This document shows, piece after piece, positions 7,988 through 16,325 of a DNA stretch of 52,328 bases. Under the pieces are notes generated by a model, which worked only from the letters and a program-made list of their open reading frames with translations, made no database searches and was not told the DNA's origin. Within the stretch, counting starts at the first letter, position 1; every line of letters begins with the position of its first letter. The translations under genes and the position numbers were made by a program. The DNA is from H111-94 sp034436045. GTDB taxonomy: Bacteria > Chloroflexota > Ktedonobacteria > Ktedonobacterales > Ktedonobacteraceae. The stretch lies in assembly GCA_034436045.1 (NCBI GenBank), contig DAOTVZ010000283.1, positions 1 through 52,328 on the forward strand, in the 5' to 3' direction.

Positions 7988-8023
7988 GGGGGACATGAGA
8001 CCTGTCAGGGCCTCATGTCCCCC
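7988..8023 (+). terminator. Strong hairpin after the secreted protein gene
   Basis: GGGGGACATGAG (7988-7999) pairs perfectly with CTCATGTCCCCC (8012-8023) around a 12-base loop. It lies 110 bases past the stop codon. The following ATCTCTTTAC is only weakly T-rich, so termination may need help, but the hairpin should at least protect the transcript end. Confidence 0.65.
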
Positions 8024-8191
8024 ATCTCTTTACTGCCTGCTTTGACGATAGCAAGTGCTCTTCAAACACATGGTTTGTGTAGCAAATGGAGATTTCTTTC
8101 TCCTGGTTCCCCCATCACCACTGAATCTCAACCACATTCAACACCTGTCCTTCAGGCTGAGTCTGTTATGCTGCCACTAGTTTTTTAATTT

Positions 8192-8220
8192 CTTTTTAAG
8201 ACTGGTCTATATGGTACGAT
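8192..8220 (+). promoter_or_regulatory. Candidate extended -10 promoter for the ATP-grasp cassette
   Basis: The block ATGGTACGAT (8211-8220) gives a TGn motif directly before TACGAT, an extended -10 element. The -35 region is only a T-rich run (CTTTTT, 8192-8197). Initiation would be near 8227, leaving a leader of about 115 bases. Confidence 0.35.
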
Positions 8221-8342
8221 GAGCAAACCTGACTCCAGAGGGCGACATGATGCTCCCGGCGGGTATCAGGCCCCTCTTCGTTTGTCCTGACGTACCTCCT
8301 CCCTCGTCATACTATTTGTAGAGAGGAAGCTGAAGAGAACAT

Positions 8343-9674
8343 ATGCAAGGTTCTTTTAAGGAACACGGCACAAGCCGTACTATTCTATCTGGCGAAAACG
8401 ACACGGCTACGCTCCAGGCAACTCACGTAAGCAGGGCCTATGATGTCTTGATTCTGGACGCGACACTGCGTCAATCACTGACGACGACGCGCTCATTGGG
8501 GCGGCGGGGCAAACGGGTTGCGGCCCTGGAAACCAGTAGCACACTGCTACGCTCCACGCATATCCCCACCTTTTCATCGCGCTGGTGCCAAAAAGCGACA
8601 CTGCTCCCAGGTTACGAGCGAGAACAAGAACCCTTCTTCACCGCTCTCAAGCAAGAGATTGCCGCCAGCGGAGCCGGTGTCCTCATCAGTTCCTCCGATG
8701 GCACCATTGAAGTCTTGCGCCACTATCGTGCCGAGCTTGAACGTATGGGGATTCGCCTGGCCCTGGCGGATGAAGCTGCGCTTGAGATCGCAATCAAGAA
8801 AGACGCCACGCTGGCCCTTGCCGAACAGGTGGGCATTCCCATTCCGCGCGGGGTGATACTGAGAGCCGAGAGCGAGGTTGGGGCGGCGCTACGCGAGATC
8901 GGCTTACCTGCCGTCGTTAAACCCACGCAATCGTGGCTCTGGGGAGCAGAGCAGGGAGTCAGACTCACCTGCAAGCTGGTTACAACTGCCGAAGAGGCGC
9001 GTCAAGCGGTACGGCAGTTGGTACAGGGGGGTGGCAAAGTTCTTCTTCAGCAATTCTTGTCGGGGCAGCAGGAGTCGATCAGTCTCTTGTACGCGCAAGG
9101 AGAGTTCTACGCTCGTTTCGCGCAGCGCACCATGCGCTCGCACCCACCGCTGGGCGGCGTCTCCACCTATCGAAAAAGTATCGCCTTGCCCACCGATATT
9201 ACCGCGTATGCCGAACGCCTGATCCGCGCCATTGATCTGGAAGGCTATGCCCAGGTGCAATTTCGCCGCGACCGCGCCGGTCGGGCCTACCTGATGGAAA
9301 TTAATCCGCGCCTGACCTCCGGCATTGAACTGGCGGTACGCGCGGGCGTGGACTTCCCCTGGCTGGTGTATCAATGGGTTAGTGGGGAATCGCTCTCACC
9401 CGTTCGTGACTATCGTATCGGCCTCAGAATGCGTTATCTTGAGGGAGATTTCCTGACCACCTTGCAAACGCTGGTCGAACGGGGACGCCCTGGAGTAACG
9501 CCGCCTCCACAAGCCATCGCAGAGTTCATCGCGGCCTTTTTTGTCCCCACCGGCTACGACTATTTCGACCGGCAAGACCTGCGACCGGTATTGACAGCGG
9601 CCTGTGAAACGCTCGACCACGTCTGGCATCGTCTCAAGCGCAAGCAGCATACCAGACGGCAAGTGGGTTACTAG
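8343..9674 (+). CDS. ATP-grasp ligase of unknown substrate
   Basis: The 443-residue protein has a pre-ATP-grasp domain (about residues 33-140) followed by an ATP-grasp fold like that of CarB and D-Ala-D-Ala ligase. The nucleotide/magnesium motifs are visible as LPAVVKPTQSW, KVLLQQFLSGQQESISLLY, GYAQVQFRR and MEINPRLTSG. Such enzymes join a carboxylate, activated as acyl phosphate, to an amine or thiol. It heads a tight three-gene set: the glycosyltransferase gene starts 15 bases later and the methyltransferase gene overlaps that one. The set therefore probably makes a small glycosylated, methylated, amide-containing cell-surface or secreted compound. The substrate is unknown. Confidence 0.8.
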   Translation: MQGSFKEHGTSRTILSGENDTATLQATHVSRAYDVLILDATLRQSLTTTRSLGRRGKRVAALETSSTLLRSTHIPTFSSRWCQKATLLPGYEREQEPFFTALKQEIAASGAGVLISSSDGTIEVLRHYRAELERMGIRLALADEAALEIAIKKDATLALAEQVGIPIPRGVILRAESEVGAALREIGLPAVVKPTQSWLWGAEQGVRLTCKLVTTAEEARQAVRQLVQGGGKVLLQQFLSGQQESISLLYAQGEFYARFAQRTMRSHPPLGGVSTYRKSIALPTDITAYAERLIRAIDLEGYAQVQFRRDRAGRAYLMEINPRLTSGIELAVRAGVDFPWLVYQWVSGESLSPVRDYRIGLRMRYLEGDFLTTLQTLVERGRPGVTPPPQAIAEFIAAFFVPTGYDYFDRQDLRPVLTAACETLDHVWHRLKRKQHTRRQVGY

Positions 9675-9688
9675 CCAGGGGAGAATCG

Positions 9689-10963
9689 ATGATGAATACG
9701 CTCCGTGTCTCCGTCGTGATTACAACCTTTCTCCCCTCGGTCGGCGGTGCTGAAACGCAGACCTTAGCACAATGTCAAAACCTCATCCGGCGTGGCTATG
9801 ACATGCATATCTTCACCTTTCGCCATCAAGCCGCCTGGCCACGCGAAGAGGTTATCCAGGGCGTGCCGGTGACGCGCGTGGCCGGTTCCCTGCTGGATGG
9901 ACGCAAGGCCCTGCCGCGCTGGCAGCAGAAGTTCCGTTACCTGCTGGCAATTATTGTGCTGAGCCGGGTTCTCTGGCAGCGGCGTCGCCAGTACGATATA
10001 TTACAAATTTGTCAGTTCAATGTCCTGGTGCTGCCACTGGCACTCATTTGCCTGCTCACCAGAAAGCCACTGGTCATTATCGTCATCAGCGCGGGCGCGG
10101 GCAAGCGCACCAAGACGAATGAAGCGGCCACCTTGCAAGCCGGTTCGCTTGATCCCACCTTGCCCTGGCTCAAAGTTGATGGCAAGACCTGGATCGACGG
10201 CGACCTCTACGGCGTAGAAGCTGCCGGGCCGCTCATCTGCTGGCTGATCCGTCGGCTATTGCAACGGGTGAAAGCCTGTATTGTCGTGCTGAGTTCACGC
10301 ATGCTGCGTTACGTGAAGGAACACCATTTTGACGTATGCGATACACGTATTATCCCCAATGGGGTTGATCTGCACCGTTTCCAGGCCCTCAACGCGGATG
10401 CCATCGACGCACAGCGCGCTCAGACCGTCGTCTGTGTCTCAAAATTACGCTATGAGAAGGGTATTGATGTGCTGTTGCAGGCATGGCACCTCGTTCATCA
10501 GCGACGTCCACAGGCCAGACTCATTCTGGTGGGCAGTGGGCCAGTCCAGGCCTCGCTCGAACAGATGGCGCGGGCGCTGAATATTGCCGATAGCGTTGAA
10601 TTTGCCGGTCTGCAACGCGACGTTCCGGCCCAGTTACAGCGTGGGGCCATCGCGGTTCTCCCCTCGCGCTGGGAGGGCATGCCGAACGCGCTGCTGGAAG
10701 CAATGGCGTCTGGATTGGCCTGTGTCGCCACGCGGGTAAGCGGGAGCGAGGATCTCATCAGGTCAGGACACAACGGGCTACTGGTCGAGCCTGAGGATGC
10801 GCAGCAGATGGCGCAGGCGCTACTCACGCTACTGAATGACCCCTCCCTGCTCCGGCGCTACGGGCAGGAGGCACGTGCCACCATCGAACAGCAGTACGGT
10901 CTTGAGCAGATCATTGATAAATATACGGCCATGTATCAGGAGTTGAGAGGGAAGAAACCATGA
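9689..10963 (+). CDS. Glycosyltransferase family 4
   Basis: The 424-residue retaining glycosyltransferase has a GT-B fold. The N-terminal domain shows SVVITTFLPSVGGAETQTLA, and the donor-binding domain shows VCVSKLRYEKGIDVLLQAW, LVGSGP and the EGMPNALLEAMASG signature with the two glutamates of the EX7E motif. A roughly 60-residue segment in the N-terminal half (SAGAGKRTK to GVEAAGP) is longer than usual. AGGGGAGA precedes the ATG at 9689; an ATG one codon later is equally possible. It overlaps the methyltransferase start by four bases. Donor and acceptor are unknown. Confidence 0.88.
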   Translation: MMNTLRVSVVITTFLPSVGGAETQTLAQCQNLIRRGYDMHIFTFRHQAAWPREEVIQGVPVTRVAGSLLDGRKALPRWQQKFRYLLAIIVLSRVLWQRRRQYDILQICQFNVLVLPLALICLLTRKPLVIIVISAGAGKRTKTNEAATLQAGSLDPTLPWLKVDGKTWIDGDLYGVEAAGPLICWLIRRLLQRVKACIVVLSSRMLRYVKEHHFDVCDTRIIPNGVDLHRFQALNADAIDAQRAQTVVCVSKLRYEKGIDVLLQAWHLVHQRRPQARLILVGSGPVQASLEQMARALNIADSVEFAGLQRDVPAQLQRGAIAVLPSRWEGMPNALLEAMASGLACVATRVSGSEDLIRSGHNGLLVEPEDAQQMAQALLTLLNDPSLLRRYGQEARATIEQQYGLEQIIDKYTAMYQELRGKKP

Positions 10964-11703
10964 CGGTACAAGAACTCTATTACGACGGAAGCTATCTACG
11001 CAACAATCCTGACTGGCATACCAGCGCAGCCCCCTGGAAGACCCAGGGCATCCTGCAAGTATTGGCACGCAATCACCTGACACCTCATTCCGTCTGCGAA
11101 ATTGGCTGTGGGACCGGCGAAATCCTGGCTCAGTTACAGCGTCACTTTCCCTCCTGTACGTTCGAGGGCTATGACATCGCGCCGCAGGCTATCGAACTGG
11201 CAAAGCAACGCGAGAACAGCCAGTTGCACGTCCACCTGGGCGATTTTTTTACCGCACCGGAGACCCGCGACGCCCATTACGACGTAATTTTACTGATTGA
11301 TGTGCTGGAGCATTTTGAAGATTGTTTTCAGGTCCTACGCGAAATCAAACCCAAAAGCGAGTATAAAATTTTCCATTTGCCACTCGATATCTCCGTTGTC
11401 ACAGTTCTGCTGAATGAACTGCTTGATTTTCACTTTGCTACGGGCCATCTGCATTTCTTCACGAAGGACGTGGCGCTTCAGTTTATCCGCGAGGCGGGCT
11501 ATGACATCCTCGATACTTTCTATACCCTCCCTCCGCTGGACACCAATCCCTGGTCTCTTGAGCCACGACGGCTCGCCAGAAAACTGTTGCGCGTCTCGAA
11601 ACGAGGCTTACAACGCCTGCCCGGCCATCTGCTCTATCTCATCAATCAGGACCTGGCCGTGCGTATCTTCGGCGGCTGGCGGCTGATGGTGCTGGCACGC
11701 TGA
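10960..11703 (+). CDS. SAM-dependent methyltransferase (class I)
   Basis: A 247-residue methyltransferase with motif I VCEIGCGTGEILAQL, followed by FEGYDIAP for ribose binding and VILLIDVLEHFED for motif post-II. This layout is typical of UbiG/Methyltransf_11-like enzymes that act on small molecules or sugars. The C-terminal third is basic and hydrophobic (LLRVSKRGLQRLPGHLLYLI) and may touch the membrane. The ATGA overlap with the glycosyltransferase gene points to translational coupling. It ends 26 bases from the convergent AhpD-like gene. Confidence 0.85.
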   Translation: MTVQELYYDGSYLRNNPDWHTSAAPWKTQGILQVLARNHLTPHSVCEIGCGTGEILAQLQRHFPSCTFEGYDIAPQAIELAKQRENSQLHVHLGDFFTAPETRDAHYDVILLIDVLEHFEDCFQVLREIKPKSEYKIFHLPLDISVVTVLLNELLDFHFATGHLHFFTKDVALQFIREAGYDILDTFYTLPPLDTNPWSLEPRRLARKLLRVSKRGLQRLPGHLLYLINQDLAVRIFGGWRLMVLAR

Positions 11704-11729
11704 CAGCGCACACGCCTGCTTTTTTGCTC

Positions 11730-12197
11730 TTACGAAGAAGCTGTTTTGCGAGGACGATACGTACCTGCCGGAGTGCGGAATGCCACGTTCAGGCGATTCC
11801 AGACATTGATGGTTGCAACTGCCAGCGTGAGGTTTACCAGTTCCTCGTCGCTGAAATAAGGGCGAACGCGCTCATAGACCTCATCGGGCACATGTCCCTC
11901 GCCTAGGAGTGTGACGGCCTCGGTCCATGCCAGCGCAGCGCGCTCCCGCTCGCTGTAACACGGTGCCTCTTCCCAGCTATCGAGCAGATAAAGGCGTTGC
12001 TCATCCTCACCTTCAGCACGGGCATCTTTCGTATGCATATCTAAACAAAAAGCACATCTGTTAATCTGCGATGCGCGTATCTGGACAAACCTGAGCAGCG
12101 GTAGCTCCAGACCGCAATTTTCGACATACTCTTCCAGTTGCCTCACGGCCTGCAAAGCCTGTGGCGCAGCCAGAGCATAATGAAGACGTGCAACCAT
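11730..12197 (-). CDS. Carboxymuconolactone decarboxylase/AhpD family protein
   Basis: The 155-residue protein has the AhpD-type redox signature C-A-F-C-L-D-M-H in an all-helical fold (FVQIRASQINRCAFCLDMH, ERAALAWTEAV). Family members with both cysteines and the His act as alkylhydroperoxidases or peroxidase partners using a disulfide cycle. ERERAALAWTEAVTL is the usual second half of the family signature. It is transcribed away from an Rrf2 regulator gene, with a perfect consensus promoter between them. The most likely role is detoxifying organic peroxides under control of that regulator. Confidence 0.88.
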   Translation of the reverse strand: MVARLHYALAAPQALQAVRQLEEYVENCGLELPLLRFVQIRASQINRCAFCLDMHTKDARAEGEDEQRLYLLDSWEEAPCYSERERAALAWTEAVTLLGEGHVPDEVYERVRPYFSDEELVNLTLAVATINVWNRLNVAFRTPAGTYRPRKTASS

Positions 12198-12342
12198 TTG
12201 ATTCTCCTTACTTAAAACCAGCAGAGCGAACGGGTAGCGAGGCGGGGTGAGTGCAAATCCTGTTCACCACGCACTATGCAAAAACCTAGCACTTACCCCG
12301 GATGCGGCTATTGCTTGCGCTCGCCCCGCCTCACTGCTATAC

Positions 12343-12411
12343 TATCCAGGACAACTTCTATCCAGATTATAGGATTATGGATAAATTTTGTCAAGGATAA
12401 AATATATCCAT
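12343..12411. promoter_or_regulatory. Nested dyad over the promoter, probable Rrf2 operator
   Basis: TATCC occurs at 12343 and 12359, and its complement GGATA at 12379 and 12395. Within each pair the spacing is 16 bases, and both nested inverted pairs share the same centre, 12371, in the -10 box of the AhpD-like promoter. A further TATCCAT (12405-12411) faces ATGGATA (12377-12383). The geometry suits two dimers bound on the same helix side. Assignment to the Rrf2 protein rests on its adjacency. Confidence 0.6.
12366..12394 (-). promoter_or_regulatory. Consensus sigma70 promoter of the AhpD-like gene
   Basis: On the minus strand TTGACA (12394-12389), a spacer of exactly 17 bases and TATAAT (12371-12366) form a perfect consensus promoter. 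Transcription would start near 12359, about 160 bases before the ATG. So strong a promoter implies control by a repressor. Confidence 0.88.
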
Positions 12412-12488
12412 GATACGGCTCGTTGGAGAAACTATGTTGGGTGCGCCGCAGGAGATGAGAGGACTGACCAGATGAGGAGAGAGTGCTT

Positions 12489-12989
12489 ATGAAACTGAGT
12501 GAAGGGGTTGAGTGGGGATTGCATTGCGTCTCTGTGCTGGCAATGTTGCCAGAGGGAACGACGTTGCCAATGAAAGCTCTGGCCGAATATCACGGCCTTT
12601 CAGAAACCTATCTCGCCAAGCATTTGCAAGCCCTAACCAATGCAGGTATACTGGAATCGGTGCCTGGCCCGCGCGGTGGCTACCGACTGACACGCCCCCC
12701 TGAGAAGATTACGCTGCTTGAGGTTGTAGAAGCCATCGACGGGCACGGGTCACTGTTTCGTTGTGCCGAAATTCGTCAACAAGGCCCTCTCGCGCTTGAG
12801 CCACAAAACTATCATCTGCCCTGTGCCATTCATGTTGCGATGGCACGAGCGGAAAAAGCATGGCGCGACGCGCTCCGTGTACAAACCATCGCCGATATTA
12901 ACGAACAGTATGCCCACAACGTTGACCCACAGCAGCAGGAGCGCAGCAAGCAATGGATTATGGAACATTTACGTCAAAACAAGAAATAG
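12489..12989 (+). CDS. Rrf2 family transcriptional regulator
   Basis: A 166-residue winged-helix regulator. It opens with KLSEGVEWGLHCVSVLA and the HTH (MKALAEYHGLSETYLAKHLQ), then VPGPRGGYRLTRPPEKITLLEVVEAIDG, the family hallmark. Two cysteines lie in the middle segment (FRCAEI and HLPCAIH); the three-Cys cluster of IscR is not complete, so an iron-sulfur cluster is possible but not assured. The ATG at 12489 has AGGAGAG upstream at normal distance; a GTG at 12483 is too close to it. It diverges from the AhpD-like gene and is likely a redox-responsive repressor of it. Confidence 0.9.
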   Translation: MKLSEGVEWGLHCVSVLAMLPEGTTLPMKALAEYHGLSETYLAKHLQALTNAGILESVPGPRGGYRLTRPPEKITLLEVVEAIDGHGSLFRCAEIRQQGPLALEPQNYHLPCAIHVAMARAEKAWRDALRVQTIADINEQYAHNVDPQQQERSKQWIMEHLRQNKK

Positions 12990-13002
12990 ATTTATGTCGT
13001 CC

Positions 13003-14562
13003 CTATGCTAACCTTATACTCTGCACGGCACCATGCAAATAGATAGGATCGCCGGATAGTTGTAGCGTGACCTGGCCCTGAGATGGATTATAGGCTCGTG
13101 TGCCGCCGGTCATATCGGTCATGGTGAGAGGGGTCGCAGTACGTATAATAATGTTTGATTTCCCATATATTGACCAGAGTACGCGCAAATTGCTGCTGAA
13201 ACGTTCATCATAGACGCCCGCGCCGACCGACTCGCGGCCCACAAATTGCTGGTTGGCAAGCTGGCGTATGAGTACGGCGTAGGCTACGTAGGCCGGTTTG
13301 GGTGTATACAGGCCGCTCTGGTCCGGTTGACGCAACAGGCCAAATTGGTCGGAGTCGGTAAGCTGGTCTGTGCCATCGTTGAGCAGATCATACCAGAAAT
13401 ATTTGTGAACTCCGGCAGCCAGACAAAGGACGGCGGAGCGCACCAGATAATCGGCCTGTGTACGTTCATCGACATGAAGCAGCGAGGTGGGCCAGCCCAT
13501 TTCTGTCACCCACAGCGGCTTCGCCGTGCCGCCGTTGCTGCTTTTGATCAGCTTCTGCAAATCCTGCAACTGCTTTTCCGTGTTCTCCATCTCTGATGAA
13601 AAGAGCATATCGGTGGTGTAGGGGTGAACAGAGACGGCATCCATGTAGTCCAGCGCCTTCTGTTGAAAAAGCTGGCGAAACCACGTGAGATCGACCGCAA
13701 AAACCGCTCCACCGACCACTGTCACATTTGAGCGAGCGGCTTTGATAGCCTGGTAGGTCGCCTGCAATAACTGCACGTAGCAGGAAGCTTTGCGTGTACA
13801 CGGCCCGTTCGAGAACGTCCCATTATACTCGTTATAGACCTCAACCGCCTTCAATTGCGTCCCATAGTGGGCGACGACCGCACGCGCGTAGTTGGCGAAA
13901 GCCGTAAAACCTGCCTTATCGTAGGGCGTTTTATTGTTGTCATAGAGGGGATTATTATAATCCAGGATGAGCAGAGGCATGAGGCCGTTCTGCTGGAGAG
14001 CGGACATAGAGGGGTCGAGGCCCGCAAAGCTATACTGTCCTGCCACCTTCTCAATCTGCGCCCAGGTGGCATCTTCGCGTACCATACTGACGCCTAGCAT
14101 AGCGGCAACCGGTACCAGACTGAGATCATCACCGCGATCAAAGTGCGCGCTGACGCCAAAGGGTGAGGCTGATGGGGCCTGGAACGGGGCCAGAATGGCG
14201 TAGGGAATGCGCTGCGTCGCGGGCAGCGAGACAGTATTATCGACAACGTGCAGCACGTAATAGCCATCCGGCTCCGGTGGCGGCGTCACGAAGGCCCGTC
14301 CGGCAGTCACCAGCGCCTGCCCCTTCGCAATCGTGATCCCGTCCAGATTGGTCACGGTATAAGTAATACTGCCGTTGGCCTGCACCGTCACCACCGGTAT
14401 CACCACCGGCCCGTTGTCATCATAAACCGTCGCCGGTAGCACGCTCCCCGCATATGCTTTCATAGCAGGTATAACATGAAATATGCCACTGCTCAGCAAC
14501 GCACATTGCAAGAGACAGAGCAGCACTATACTCCAGCGCCTCGTGAACGATATTTGCCTCAT
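13003..14562 (-). CDS. Secreted glycoside hydrolase, clan A TIM barrel (GH39/GH5-like)
   Basis: The 519-residue protein has an N-terminal signal or anchor helix (residues 9-33), a short beta-rich domain (about 40-125) and a (beta/alpha)8 barrel. Clan A catalytic residues fit N244-E245 (EVYNEYNG, acid/base) and E354 (VTEMGW, nucleophile). A small C-terminal beta domain (about 450-519) follows. It should cleave a glycosidic bond outside the cell with retention of configuration; the substrate is unknown. ATGs at 14583 and 14577 are in frame, but the one at 14562 follows GAAGGAAGGGG. It is convergent with the Rrf2 gene with 13 bases between them, and its own transcription start is not evident. 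Confidence 0.8.
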   Translation of the reverse strand: MRQISFTRRWSIVLLCLLQCALLSSGIFHVIPAMKAYAGSVLPATVYDDNGPVVIPVVTVQANGSITYTVTNLDGITIAKGQALVTAGRAFVTPPPEPDGYYVLHVVDNTVSLPATQRIPYAILAPFQAPSASPFGVSAHFDRGDDLSLVPVAAMLGVSMVREDATWAQIEKVAGQYSFAGLDPSMSALQQNGLMPLLILDYNNPLYDNNKTPYDKAGFTAFANYARAVVAHYGTQLKAVEVYNEYNGTFSNGPCTRKASCYVQLLQATYQAIKAARSNVTVVGGAVFAVDLTWFRQLFQQKALDYMDAVSVHPYTTDMLFSSEMENTEKQLQDLQKLIKSSNGGTAKPLWVTEMGWPTSLLHVDERTQADYLVRSAVLCLAAGVHKYFWYDLLNDGTDQLTDSDQFGLLRQPDQSGLYTPKPAYVAYAVLIRQLANQQFVGRESVGAGVYDERFSSNLRVLWSIYGKSNIIIRTATPLTMTDMTGGTRAYNPSQGQVTLQLSGDPIYLHGAVQSIRLA

Positions 14563-14748
14563 CGCCCCTTCCTTCATCGCCATTCTATGAACAGCACGAT
14601 TGATGGTGCCAGGAAGCTACGAGGTATACCAGTCACAGGCAGGATGATACAAATGTTCTTACCTTCTTGACGATGCCGGAATATAATTTATTGAAAGCCA
14701 CCAAAAACAGCACAATCAATAAATTAGATGCTTGGAGAGGAGAAAGTC

Positions 14749-14916
14749 ATGCCCCGGCGTGATGAACGCAAGGAACAGGAAGGGCTACGGCTTGAGCCGC
14801 GTCTGTTTGCAAGACTGGAAGAGAAACAGGCAGGTTACGTGAGCGTGGGGACGAGCAGGCGCTTCTCTACCCGCTCGTCCCCATCCTCACGAGAGAATAG
14901 CGTCTATTGCCCGTAG
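14749..14916 (+). CDS. Possible small protein, 55 residues
   Basis: A short frame starts at ATG 14749 after GGAGAGGAG, and TATAAT (14682-14687) lies upstream, though with a poor -35 box. The first 30 residues are highly charged (MPRRDERKEQEGLRLEPR) and helix-prone. The second half is encoded by the hairpin at 14838-14891 and looks low-complexity (SSPSSREN), and the end overlaps the convergent MFS gene by 13 bases. It could be a real charged micro-protein whose tail was replaced, or chance. No family was recognised. Confidence 0.3.
   Translation: MPRRDERKEQEGLRLEPRLFARLEEKQAGYVSVGTSRRFSTRSSPSSRENSVYCP
14838..14891 (-). terminator. Hairpin after the MFS transporter gene
   Basis: GGGGACGAGC (14847-14856) pairs with GCTCGTCCCC (14873-14882). 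Beyond a 3-base internal loop the stem continues as CGTGAG (14838-14843) with CTCACG (14886-14891). It starts just past the stop codon of the minus-strand transporter gene and could work in both directions. No T tract follows. Confidence 0.65.
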
Positions 14917-16196
14917 GCTTCGCGTCCCTCACCGGTGATGGTCTCGCGCTTGAAATCAATCTCTTTCGCTTCGGTGCGCCCGATAGCGGTGAAGAAGATT
15001 ACCAGCACGAAGACGATCAGGGCCAGGACTGCCAGTGTGAGAGCATAGTCCGGTGACCCGTTAGCTGTTTTAAAGTTTTCGGCAACCAGCGCCTCCAGCG
15101 TGGCCGCCGGAGCCGAGATCAGGTTCCCCAACTGATACGTGAAGCCGGGGAAGGTACCCCGCACAGAGGGCGGCGAAAGCTCGTTCAGGTGAGCCGGAAT
15201 GACACCCCAGGCCCCCTGAACCATGAACTGCATCAGGAATGCGCCGATGGTCAGTAAAACCAGCGAGGGCGAGAACGCCCACAACGGTATCACGATAATA
15301 CCGAGGATGGCTGCAATGATGATCGAGCGGCGACGCCCCCAGCGTTGCGAGAAGTACCCGAAAATTGTTCCGCCGCAGATCGCACCGATGTTATAAATGA
15401 TGGCGATCAACGAAACGGTTCCTGTACTCAACGCACGCTGCTTCTCAAGAAACGTTGGATAGAGGTCCTGCGTCCCATGTGACATGTAATTGAAGGCACT
15501 CATCAACAGAATCGCATAAATGAACAATACCCAATGTTCCTTAATCGCGCTGCCCATAGCGCGCCAGACGCTGATGCCCCGCTCGGTACGCTCCGTCTGA
15601 TGCTGCTGCCAGACCTCGGACTCAGGCACTTTCGTGCGGATAAAGAGAACCAGCAGCGCTGGTAGGACACCGATAACAAACAAGGCTCGCCAGCCAAAAA
15701 TCGGGAACACGATAAAGAAGATGACCGCAGCGATGAGATAGCCAACTGCGTATCCTTGTTGAAGGATACCGGAGAAGAGGCCCCGCGCGCGCGTTGGCAG
15801 GGCCTCCATCGCCAGCGACGCCCCAACGCCCCATTCACCTCCCATGCCGACGCCATACAAGGCGCGCAGGATAAAGAAGATAGTAAAATTGGGCGAGAAC
15901 GCGGTCAGGAGTTCGATCAACGAGTAGAATACGATGTCTATCATCAAGGGGACACGCCGCCCAAAGCGGTCGGCTAGCAAACCGAAGATGAGCGCGCCCA
16001 CCGGTCGCATCATCAAGGTCACGGTGATGGCCAGCGCGACCAGAGGGATTGCGACCGCAAAATCCTTCGCAATGTAGATCACCACGAACGTCACAATAAA
16101 GTAGTCAAATGCATCCAGAGTCCAACCAAGAAAACTTGCCAGAAACGTATTACGTTGTTCGGCATTGAGCGAGCGCAGTAAAGCCCATGCACCCAT
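14904..16196 (-). CDS. MFS transporter, carboxylate/sialate-proton symporter type
   Basis: A 430-residue, 12-helix major facilitator. It opens with LRSLNAEQRNTFLASFLGWTLDAFDYFIVTFV, characteristic of the sialate:H+ and lactate (JEN1-like) symporter group. The conserved loop after helix 2 is visible (GLLADRFGRRVPLM), as is the post-helix-4 motif (GVGMGGEWGVGASLAMEALPTRARG). AGGGAAC precedes the ATG on the minus strand. The malic enzyme gene lies 129 bases upstream in the same direction, so uptake of malate, lactate or a similar acid is a reasonable guess. In that gap an 8-bp inverted repeat (ATTCGGCA 16239-16246, TGCCGAAT 16284-16291) brackets a TATACT box, so the gene may have its own controlled promoter. 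Confidence 0.85.
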   Translation of the reverse strand: MGAWALLRSLNAEQRNTFLASFLGWTLDAFDYFIVTFVVIYIAKDFAVAIPLVALAITVTLMMRPVGALIFGLLADRFGRRVPLMIDIVFYSLIELLTAFSPNFTIFFILRALYGVGMGGEWGVGASLAMEALPTRARGLFSGILQQGYAVGYLIAAVIFFIVFPIFGWRALFVIGVLPALLVLFIRTKVPESEVWQQHQTERTERGISVWRAMGSAIKEHWVLFIYAILLMSAFNYMSHGTQDLYPTFLEKQRALSTGTVSLIAIIYNIGAICGGTIFGYFSQRWGRRRSIIIAAILGIIVIPLWAFSPSLVLLTIGAFLMQFMVQGAWGVIPAHLNELSPPSVRGTFPGFTYQLGNLISAPAATLEALVAENFKTANGSPDYALTLAVLALIVFVLVIFFTAIGRTEAKEIDFKRETITGEGREAYGQ

Positions 16197-16325
16197 GTTC
16201 TGTTCCCTCCATGAGTCTCATTTTCTTGTAAAGGGTAGATTCGGCAACAGCGTTATTGTTAGTATATGCAGTACTACGAGCTATGCCGAATATGCTTTTG
16301 ACCTGTTCTAAGAACGCACTATCAT

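Larger units (their letters stand above)
7878..8342 (+). other. Gap before the ATP-grasp cassette
   Basis: After the hairpin at 7988-8023 there is no gene. A candidate extended -10 promoter lies at 8192-8220. From its expected start, a possible leader hairpin (CCTGA 8228-8232 with TCAGG 8276-8280, enclosing a GGG/CCC stem) begins the transcript. It matches no riboswitch class known to me. Confidence 0.4.
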
